Assembly: GCA_016235665.1 (NCBI GenBank)
Contig: JACRJI010000010.1
Location: forward strand, 62,001 to 126,000
Length of the DNA: 64,000 bases
From: a candidate division TA06 bacterium
Lineage (GTDB): Bacteria; Edwardsbacteria; AC1; EtOH8
Reading direction: 5' to 3'
Each line of letters starts with the position of its first letter. The stretch's first letter is position 1. A model generated the notes under the pieces. It was not told the origin of the DNA and searched no databases. It saw only the letters and a list, made by a program, of their open reading frames with translations. A program made the position numbers and the translations under genes. This document shows, piece by piece, positions 56,877 through 64,000 of the stretch.

Positions 56877-59149
56877 GCGAGGCCAATCGCAGCAAAAAAT
56901 CAGTGGGGGCCCTGGTGGGGATCGGGGTGGTGGCCGCGGTGCTGGCCATCTCCTATCTGGTGCCGGGGTTGTTCCAGGGGATGGAGAGCAAAAGCTATGA
57001 TCTGCGCTACCGCCTGCGGGTGGGACAGACCAACGAGCAGGACATTGAGGACGTGGTGATCGTGGACATAGACGACGCCTCGCTTTACCAACTGGGCCGG
57101 TTCCAAAACTGGCCCCGGCTGTACCACGCCAAGGTGGCCGATTACCTGGCCCAGGGCGGGGCGGCGGCGGTGGCCTTCGACATCTTCTTTGTGGAGAGCG
57201 ACAGCCTGAAGCCGGAGATGGTCCAGCTGTATCAGGACGCCAAGGGGGAACAGATCAAGGAAAAACTTTTACAGAGCAAACCCTTTAAGCCAGCGGCCGA
57301 AAATACCCAGGAGCTGATCAGTGCTGTGCTGGAGAGCTGGGGTTACGACCAGGATTTCGGGGCGGCCACCGCCCAGGCGGGTATAGCCTACTTCCCGTTC
57401 TATTTCACCACCGGCAAACTTAAGGACAGCTCGGACATTACGGCCAGGAACTGGTCTTACGCACTGCCTCCGGCGGTTACCGAAAAATACCAGTACATCA
57501 AATCTCAAAGCGACCTTTACCAGGTGGGGCAGATGACCGCGCCGATACCGGTTCTGCTGGGGTCGGCCCGGGGAACGGGATACTACAACATCGAGCCCGA
57601 TGACGACGGGGTGGCAAGGCGGCAGCCATTTTTCCTGGCCCTGGGCGACCGCTCTTACCCTTCGATGGACTTTCAGATAGTGCTGGACAAACTGGGGATC
57701 AAAAAGGAAGAGGTGACGGTGGAACTGGGCAAGTATATCAAGGCCGGGGATAAGCTGAAAGTCCCGGTGGATAAGGATGGGCGGACCCTGATCACCTATT
57801 TCGGACAGTTTAAGAAATTCCGCTACATCTCTTATTCTGACGTGCTGACCGAGCAGGTGCCGGCCGAGTATTTTAAGGACAAGATAGTGATCGTCGGCGC
57901 AACTGCCGCCGGTCTGATGGACCTGCGGGTGGTGCCGTTCTCCAACGTCTTTCCCGGTCCGGAGATCCATGCCAACATCATGCAGACCCTGTTGACCGGA
58001 AAATTCGTTCAAGTTGTTCCCTGGCACATCCAGCTGATCATCCTGGTTCTGATCGGGCTACTGACGGTGTTCGTCTCCCTGCGCTTCAAACCGCTGGTGG
58101 CTGGATTGGTCCTGTTCGGGATGGTGGTGGCCTATTTCGTCACCGCCACCGTGATGTTCGACAAATCGCTGATATGGGTGGAGATGGTGAGGCCCCTAGC
58201 AGTGGTGCTGTTCACCAACATGGCCATCCTGGGCTACCGTTACCTGACCGAGGAAAAACAGAAGGTCTGGATAAAGAACATGTTCCAGGGCTACATGTCA
58301 AAGGACCTGGTGGACAAGATCATGGCCAACCCCGAGATGCTGCTGATGGGCGGCGACAAAAAAGAGGTCACCGTTTTTTTCTCCGACATCAAGGGTTTCT
58401 CAAGCTTCTCCGAGAAACTGGGAACGCCGGAACGGTTGATCGCCCTGATCAACGAATACCTGGGAGCCATGTCCGACGTGGTGCTGGAATACGGCGGGTA
58501 CATCAGCAAATACGAGGGCGACGCCATCATGGCATTCTGGGGCGCCCCCACCGAAGATCCCAAGCACGCCGAGACCTGCATCAAGTGCGTTTGGGCCATG
58601 AACCAGCGGCTGCAGATACTGAACGCCGACCTGGCCAAACGCAGCATGCCCAACCTGTTCACACGGTTCGGCATCAACACCGGCCTGGTGACGGTGGGCA
58701 ACGTGGGCTCGGAAAAGAAGAAGAGCTACACCGCCATGGGCGACTCCATCAACCTGGGCTCGCGGCTGGAGGGAGCCAACAAGGAATACGGCACGGCCAT
58801 CATGATGTCCGAATTCACCTACGCCAAGGTCCAGGGCCTGTACCCGGTGCGGGAACTGGACATGCTGAGGGTGGTGGGCAAGGAACAGCCGGTAAGGGTC
58901 TACGAACTGCTGGGAATTTCCGAGGCCGATGTCAGCGAAAAGAAAAAAAAGGCGGTGGAGATCTACCTGAAGGGCCTGGAGCTCTATCGTTCCAAGCAGT
59001 GGGACCAGGCCGAGGCCGTCTTCCGGCAGGCCTTGGAAGTGGACCCCGAAGACGGGCCCAGCAAGGCTTACATCGACCGTTGCGAGGACTTCAAGGTGCT
59101 GCCGCCGCCGGAGAACTGGGACGGCGTGTTCGTGATGAAGACGAAATAA
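56873..59149 (+). CDS. CHASE2-domain class III adenylate/guanylate cyclase with TPR tail
   Basis: A 758-residue protein. One N-terminal helix, a periplasmic CHASE2 sensor (about 40-370, YDLRYRLRVGQTNEQDI), then three membrane helices (about 375-460). The class III cyclase domain (about 500-690) has both metal Asp residues (FFSDIKGFS and YEGDAIMAFWG), and MGDSINLGSRLEGA with the Asp, Asn and Arg that bind substrate, so it looks active. A short TPR segment (VEIYLKGLELYRSKQWDQAE) ends the protein. It probably makes cAMP in response to an external cue; cGMP cannot be excluded. Confidence 0.92.
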   Translation: MSEANRSKKSVGALVGIGVVAAVLAISYLVPGLFQGMESKSYDLRYRLRVGQTNEQDIEDVVIVDIDDASLYQLGRFQNWPRLYHAKVADYLAQGGAAAVAFDIFFVESDSLKPEMVQLYQDAKGEQIKEKLLQSKPFKPAAENTQELISAVLESWGYDQDFGAATAQAGIAYFPFYFTTGKLKDSSDITARNWSYALPPAVTEKYQYIKSQSDLYQVGQMTAPIPVLLGSARGTGYYNIEPDDDGVARRQPFFLALGDRSYPSMDFQIVLDKLGIKKEEVTVELGKYIKAGDKLKVPVDKDGRTLITYFGQFKKFRYISYSDVLTEQVPAEYFKDKIVIVGATAAGLMDLRVVPFSNVFPGPEIHANIMQTLLTGKFVQVVPWHIQLIILVLIGLLTVFVSLRFKPLVAGLVLFGMVVAYFVTATVMFDKSLIWVEMVRPLAVVLFTNMAILGYRYLTEEKQKVWIKNMFQGYMSKDLVDKIMANPEMLLMGGDKKEVTVFFSDIKGFSSFSEKLGTPERLIALINEYLGAMSDVVLEYGGYISKYEGDAIMAFWGAPTEDPKHAETCIKCVWAMNQRLQILNADLAKRSMPNLFTRFGINTGLVTVGNVGSEKKKSYTAMGDSINLGSRLEGANKEYGTAIMMSEFTYAKVQGLYPVRELDMLRVVGKEQPVRVYELLGISEADVSEKKKKAVEIYLKGLELYRSKQWDQAEAVFRQALEVDPEDGPSKAYIDRCEDFKVLPPPENWDGVFVMKTK

Positions 59150-59162
59150 GTTCCGTTAACAT

Positions 59163-59224
59163 TTATAGCCCAGCCCTTCCTCCTACGCTAAAACTACGGC
59201 GGATAAATTAGGACTGGGCTATAA
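59163..59224. repeat. Dispersed-repeat hairpin between cyclase and MFS genes
   Basis: TTATAGCCCAG at 59163-59173 pairs perfectly with CTGGGCTATAA at 59214-59224; the loop contains TCCTACGCTAAAACTACGGC, a word of a known kind of dispersed repeat. No T-run follows the right arm. Confidence 0.7.
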
Positions 59225-59251
59225 AGAACGATCATATCAATTTAATAATTA

Positions 59252-60505
59252 ATGACCAACAACGCCAGGGCTTACGACGTACTTAAAATAGCCGACTTCC
59301 GGAAATTCATGGCCGGACGGTTCTTTGTGATCGTCTCCATCCAGATGGTGTCGGTGATCGTGGGCTGGCAGGTCTACGAGCTGACCCGGGACCCGCTGGC
59401 CCTGGGGATGATAGGTCTGGCCGAGGCCCTGGCCTTCATTTCGGTGGCCCTGTTCGGCGGGCATTACGCCGACAGCCACGACCGCCAGCGGACCATGGCC
59501 GTGACCTCCGCCCTGTTGACACTGTGCGCCGGGGCTCTGCTGTGGCTTTCCTGGTGCTGCGGGGTCCTTCTTACCAGAACAACCCTTCCGATCTACGGGG
59601 TGATAGCCCTGATGGGGCTGATCAGGGCTTACCTGGCGCCTTCCACCATGGCCCTGTCGGCCCAGATAGTCCCCCGCGAGCTTTACGCCAGGATGTCGGC
59701 CTACAACAGCCTGGTGTTCCAGATCGGGGCGGTGGGCGGCCCGGCCATGGCGGGACTGATCTACGGATTCTTCGGGGTGAGGGCGGCCTACGCCACCGCC
59801 CTGGCCATGGGGATCACCGGCTCGGCCGCGGTGGCTTTGATCAAATCGCATGGCGTGCCCCGCCGCAACCTGGAGGAACCGGTGATGACCAGCCTGGCCA
59901 GCGGGGTGAAGTTCGTATTCGGCAACCCAATAGTTCTGCCGGCCATGAGCCTGGACATGTTCGCGGTGCTGTTCGGCGGCGCCACCGCCATGCTGCCGAT
60001 GGTGGCCGACACCATTTTGCACGTCGGGCCCAAGGGGCTGGGCTTCCTGCGGGCGGCACCGGCCGCCGGGGCGGCGGTGATGGCCCTGGCTTTGGCCCAC
60101 CGGCCTCCGTTGCATAATGCTGGCAAAAAACTGCTGTGGGTGGTGGCCGGCTTCGGGGCCTGCATGATGATCTTCGCCCTGTCCCGCAATTTCTGGCTGT
60201 CTATGGCGGCCCTGGCCCTATCCGGCGCGGTGGACAACATCAGCGTGGTGATCCGCCAGACCATCGTCCAGCTTTACACCCCGGACGAGATGCGGGGGCG
60301 GGTGTCGGCGGTCAACAGCGTGTTCATAGGCTCCTCCAACGAGATCGGGTCCTTCGAGTCCGGAGTGGCGGCCAAGCTGATGGGCCTGGTGCCTTCGCTG
60401 GTGTTCAACAGCGGGATGACCTTCGTCATCGCGGGCGCGGTGGCCTGGGCGGCACCGAAGCTGAGGAGGCTGGACCTGAGTCAGCACATGGAACAGAAAA
60501 AATAA
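59252..60505 (+). CDS. MFS transporter (drug/siderophore exporter type)
   Basis: A 417-residue protein with 12 predicted helices. FMAGRFFVIVSIQMVSVIVG at the start, GGHYADSHDRQRTMAVTSAL (loop 2-3 motif A) and VQLYTPDEMRGRVSAVNSVF in the C-terminal half match the EntS/MFS_3 group of efflux proteins. Substrate unknown. The genes on both sides are unrelated. Confidence 0.87.
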   Translation: MTNNARAYDVLKIADFRKFMAGRFFVIVSIQMVSVIVGWQVYELTRDPLALGMIGLAEALAFISVALFGGHYADSHDRQRTMAVTSALLTLCAGALLWLSWCCGVLLTRTTLPIYGVIALMGLIRAYLAPSTMALSAQIVPRELYARMSAYNSLVFQIGAVGGPAMAGLIYGFFGVRAAYATALAMGITGSAAVALIKSHGVPRRNLEEPVMTSLASGVKFVFGNPIVLPAMSLDMFAVLFGGATAMLPMVADTILHVGPKGLGFLRAAPAAGAAVMALALAHRPPLHNAGKKLLWVVAGFGACMMIFALSRNFWLSMAALALSGAVDNISVVIRQTIVQLYTPDEMRGRVSAVNSVFIGSSNEIGSFESGVAAKLMGLVPSLVFNSGMTFVIAGAVAWAAPKLRRLDLSQHMEQKK

Positions 60506-60508
60506 TTT

Positions 60509-60760
60509 CGCCACGGAGGCACAGAGACACTGAGCATAACAATATTGTTTAGCACAGGGGAGTAGTTGTATCATTAACCAGGTCTCTTAATTTGAAACGT
60601 AGTACTCTAAGGAAAAGAATTTATTTTATAAGGAAGCCAGAAAAGCAGGAATCAACCCTGGTTCCCACAGTTTAGTATTCATGGCTTCCCAATAAAAATT
60701 GTTAATTATTTATTGACCCCATTAATATTAAGCCCTCTGTGCCTCTGAGTCTCTGTGGCG
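60509..60760. repeat. Inverted CACAGAGAC-type repeats bounding a 200-base non-coding block
   Basis: 60509-60534 and the reverse complement of 60735-60760 agree at 21 of 26 positions (CGCCAC, GAG, CAGAG, CAC shared). The enclosed sequence (60535-60734) is AT-rich with no gene; GGAAGCCAGAAAAGCAGGAA and TTCATGGCTTCC are partly inverted within it. The whole resembles a small non-autonomous element. Confidence 0.65.
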
Positions 60761-60804
60761 ATCTGGGGTAAAATCTAAAAACCAAAAGGAGCAGACATAC
60801 TTAA

Positions 60805-61554
<750 letters not shown>

Positions 61555-61627
61555 GGAGCGCGGCATTACATGATGAGGGTCCCGGCTTGGGAAGATCAGG
61601 ATATTTCAGGGAAGCATTTGTGAACTG

Positions 61628-62818
61628 ATGCACTTTGGACGAACCAAACATATCATTCTTATCCTGGCCTTGCTCTGGTCCGGCTACCTTTCTCCGGCCT
61701 TAAGCCAGGAGACGGACTCCCAGGAAGGCCAGCTCAAGGCCATCCGCCAGAAGCTGGCCGAGGCCCGGGAGCGGGCCCAGGAACTGAAGGGCCAGGAGAA
61801 GAACATTCTGGGCCAGATGGAACGGATGGCCGAGCAGATCAACCTGACCCGGCAGGTGCTGAACGCCCTGAGGGAAAAAGAGGCCCGGCTGAACAGCGAG
61901 ATCAAGAAGCTGGACGGCCAGATGCTGAAGGCCGAATCCCAGATGAGCCGGCGCCAGGCCCTGATGGAGACCCGGGTCCGGCAGATGTACAAACAGGGGC
62001 GGCTCTACGAATGGGAGGTGCTGGTGACCCGGGCCAGTTTCGCCGACATCGTCAAACGCTACAAATATCTCCGGCTGTTCTCGCTTCAGGACCGGAGGCT
62101 TTACGACGCCATCAAGGAGGAACGGACCCAGATTTCCCGGGACAAGGCCGACCGCCAGGAACGGCTGATCACCCTGGCCCAGGTCAAGGGCGAGACTGAG
62201 CTGGAGATGGCCAACCTGAAGGAGGACGAGCAGCAGCAGAAAAAACTGCTGGACAAGGTCCGCCAGGAGAAAGCCTCCAAGGAAGCTTTGGTAAAAGAGC
62301 TGGCGGCGGCCGCCAAAAAACTGCAAAGCCTGATAGACGATCTGGAACGGCAGCGCAAGGCCGAGCTCCAGAAACGCCGGAAGACGGTCCCGGCCCCCGG
62401 CACTACCGTGCTGGAACGCAAGCAGGGCGGCCTGTTATGGCCGGCCGAGGGAAAGCTTTATTCCAGTTTCGGGCTGAAGAAGCACTCCAAGTACAACACC
62501 TACATCCAGAACAACGGCATCGACATCTATTCCTCCTACGGCTCGGCGGTGGTGGCGGTGGCCGCGGGCAAGGTGGTCTACGCCGAGCGGTTTCTGGGTT
62601 ACGGCAACGTCATCCTGGTGGACCACGACGGCGGATATTACACCTTATACGGCAACCTGACCGACATGCTGGTCTTCACCGGCTCTTCCGTGGCCGAGGG
62701 CCAGGTGATAGCCAAGGTGGGCGGCAGCGTGGACGGACCGATCATGCACTTCGAGGTCCGCAAGGGCGGCAAACCGGTGGACCCGGTCCAATGGCTTAAA
62801 AGAAAAAAGGGGAGCTAA
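61628..62818 (+). CDS. envC: EnvC-like coiled-coil LytM protein (murein hydrolase activator)
   Basis: A 396-residue protein: signal peptide to about residue 27, a long coiled coil (about 30-255; QLKAIRQKLAEARERAQELK and onward), a short linker and a C-terminal M23/LytM domain (about 270-392). The metal site is degenerate: NNGIDIYS lacks the usual His of HxGID, YTLYGNL lacks the HxH-type His, while HFEVRKGG remains. Such degenerate LytM proteins (EnvC, NlpD) activate amidases rather than cut peptidoglycan. It acts in the periplasm at division. Confidence 0.9.
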   Translation: MHFGRTKHIILILALLWSGYLSPALSQETDSQEGQLKAIRQKLAEARERAQELKGQEKNILGQMERMAEQINLTRQVLNALREKEARLNSEIKKLDGQMLKAESQMSRRQALMETRVRQMYKQGRLYEWEVLVTRASFADIVKRYKYLRLFSLQDRRLYDAIKEERTQISRDKADRQERLITLAQVKGETELEMANLKEDEQQQKKLLDKVRQEKASKEALVKELAAAAKKLQSLIDDLERQRKAELQKRRKTVPAPGTTVLERKQGGLLWPAEGKLYSSFGLKKHSKYNTYIQNNGIDIYSSYGSAVVAVAAGKVVYAERFLGYGNVILVDHDGGYYTLYGNLTDMLVFTGSSVAEGQVIAKVGGSVDGPIMHFEVRKGGKPVDPVQWLKRKKGS

Positions 62819-64000
62819 GTGAACAAGTGCCGGAAATGCGGGTTTGAGAACCCGGATAACATGAAATTCTGCGGGGACTGCGGGACCCGGCTGGAACAGG
62901 AGTCCTCCCAGCTGCAGGCCGAGCGCCGGACGGTGGTGATCCTGTTCGGGGACATCGCCGGCTATACCGCCATGTCGGAAAAGATGGACCCTGAGCAGGT
63001 CCGGGACATTTTGAACAAGTGTTTTTCCCGGGTGGCCGGCATCGTCAAAAAATACGAGGGGACCATTGACAAATACGTGGGCGACGAGGTGATGGCCCTG
63101 TTCGGCGTACCGGTGGCCCACGAGAACGACGCCGAGCGAGCCCTGCGCTCGGCCCTGGAGATCAAGGAGGCCTTTAAGGACCTGAGCCGGCAGACGGGGC
63201 TGGAGCTGGCCATGCGCCAGGGCCTGAACATCGGGGAGGTGGTCACCGGCTCGGTGGGCGGCGACAAGCAGTCCGCCCACACCGTGATCGGGGACGCTGT
63301 TAACGTGGCCTCCCGGCTGGAGAGCCTGGCCAAGCCCGGAGAGATAGCTGTTTCCGAGGAACTGGCCTGGATGGGTAAGCACGTCTTTGACTTCAGCGAT
63401 CTGGGCGAGCACCAGATGAAGGGCAAGGCCGAGACCGTCCACGCTTACCGGCTGGAAAAAGTGCTGGCCGAAAGGGGCAAGGTCCGGGGCATCGGCGGCC
63501 TGTGGTCGCCGATGGTGGGCCGGGACCGGGAGCTGAAGGTCCTGATGGACGCCTACGACACCGCCATCCGGGAGAAGAAGCCCCGGGCGGTCTTCGTGAT
63601 CGCCGATCCGGGCGGCGGGAAATCACGACTGTTGCAGGAGTTCACCGCTTCGCTCAAGGAGCGGGCCGTCCGGCAGAAGGCTGATTTCGGGCTGGCCTTC
63701 GGGCGCTGCCTGCCTTTCGGCGGGGCCAGCTTGGGCCCGGTGATAGAGATGTTGCGGGGGGTATTTGGAATAAAGGAGAACGAGGAGCCCCAGGCCATGA
63801 GGGAAAAGATCAGCACCGTAACGGCCCGTCACTTCGGGGACCGGCAGGTGGGGCTGTTCGGTCCGGCCCGGGTCTTTAACGTGATGCTGGGCCTGGACCC
63901 CGAAGGGTCCCTGGGACAGAACCTCAGCGCCGAGCAGCTGCAGAAGCAGATCAAGCTGGTGCTGGTGGAATTTTGCGGGCTGATGGCCGCCCAGGCCCCG
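62819..64000 (+). CDS. Class III cyclase with zinc-ribbon N-terminus and AAA ATPase region (cut by window end)
   Basis: The frame starts with GTG at 62819, directly after the envC stop, with GGGGAG upstream, and is open to the window end (394 codons). A zinc ribbon, CRKCGFENPDNMKFCGDCG, is followed by a class III cyclase domain (about 35-200) with both metal Asp residues (LFGDIAGYT, YVGDEVMALFG) and VIGDAVNVASRLE. From about 225 a P-loop NTPase begins (MVGRDRELKVL, VIADPGGGKSRLLQEF), as in large cyclase-AAA-TPR signalling proteins. The third to half of the protein is missing from the window. Confidence 0.9.
   Translation, partial: MNKCRKCGFENPDNMKFCGDCGTRLEQESSQLQAERRTVVILFGDIAGYTAMSEKMDPEQVRDILNKCFSRVAGIVKKYEGTIDKYVGDEVMALFGVPVAHENDAERALRSALEIKEAFKDLSRQTGLELAMRQGLNIGEVVTGSVGGDKQSAHTVIGDAVNVASRLESLAKPGEIAVSEELAWMGKHVFDFSDLGEHQMKGKAETVHAYRLEKVLAERGKVRGIGGLWSPMVGRDRELKVLMDAYDTAIREKKPRAVFVIADPGGGKSRLLQEFTASLKERAVRQKADFGLAFGRCLPFGGASLGPVIEMLRGVFGIKENEEPQAMREKISTVTARHFGDRQVGLFGPARVFNVMLGLDPEGSLGQNLSAEQLQKQIKLVLVEFCGLMAAQAP

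Overview
The window (about 58% GC) reads as a chromosomal segment of an uncultured, anaerobic, Gram-negative bacterium. Lipid A genes (lpxA and an lpxC-fabZ fusion of the kind known in Bacteroidetes/FCB-group bacteria), lipoproteins with lipoboxes, an EnvC-like protein and a membrane-bound [NiFe] hydrogenase point to an FCB-type candidate phylum. TAA, TAG and TGA all end intact genes, so the code looks standard. I see no rRNA, tRNA or CRISPR array. The exact phylum is inference.

Layout. 1-7 kb: carotenoid-desaturase-like oxidoreductase (cut by the window edge), RadC, a response regulator, an AlkD-type glycosylase, an AAA+/VWA chelatase-like pair, a lipoprotein and an alkyltransferase-like protein. 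7-11.3 kb: an nfeD-slipin operon broken up by inserted genes; three copies of the nfeD tail mark the joints. 11.3-12.1 kb: AMP nucleosidase. 12.2-18.6 kb: a probable RiPP (ribosomally made, modified peptide) locus with an ABC exporter, three radical SAM/SPASM enzymes and three tiny Cys-containing precursor peptides, each followed by a hairpin. 18.6-23.4 kb: lpxA and lpxC-fabZ split by AT-rich inserted genes and a duplicated lpxA 5' end. 23.5-29.8 kb: XRE regulator with a Bor-like lipoprotein, a zinc-type ABC transporter with a secreted LIM/DA1-like metallopeptidase, two Lys-rich mini-proteins, MscS and a polysaccharide deacetylase.

29.9-48.7 kb is a long group 4 [NiFe]-hydrogenase (Hyf/formate-hydrogenlyase type) locus. 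The subunits HyfB, C, D, E, F, G, H and I are all present, with sulfhydrogenase-like electron-input subunits, a HycI-like protease and a FdhF-like protein that has lost its Sec/Cys metal ligand. Unrelated genes sit between the subunits: two four-helix-bundle (S23/IVP family) cassettes, a cNMP-binding protein, a Liv-type and a PhnD-type binding lipoprotein and an AT-rich hypothetical. 49-52.7 kb: GatE-GatD, the tRNA-dependent amidotransferase described as archaeal. 52.7-64 kb: a RAYT transposase with REP palindromes, a TMTC-like membrane TPR protein, a GAF-HD-GYP phosphodiesterase, a CHASE2 cyclase, an MFS transporter, ScpA, EnvC and a second class III cyclase (cut by the window end).

Two observations stand out. 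One is the RiPP locus with its three unannotated precursors. The other is that all three four-helix-bundle genes lie inside inverted repeats built from short periodic words, the layout of rRNA intervening sequences but placed in spacers between protein genes. Many spacers carry imperfect tandem repeats of 7-10 bp and widespread dispersed repeats, and several insertions left a duplicated gene end, so the spacers of this genome appear to be active insertion sites.
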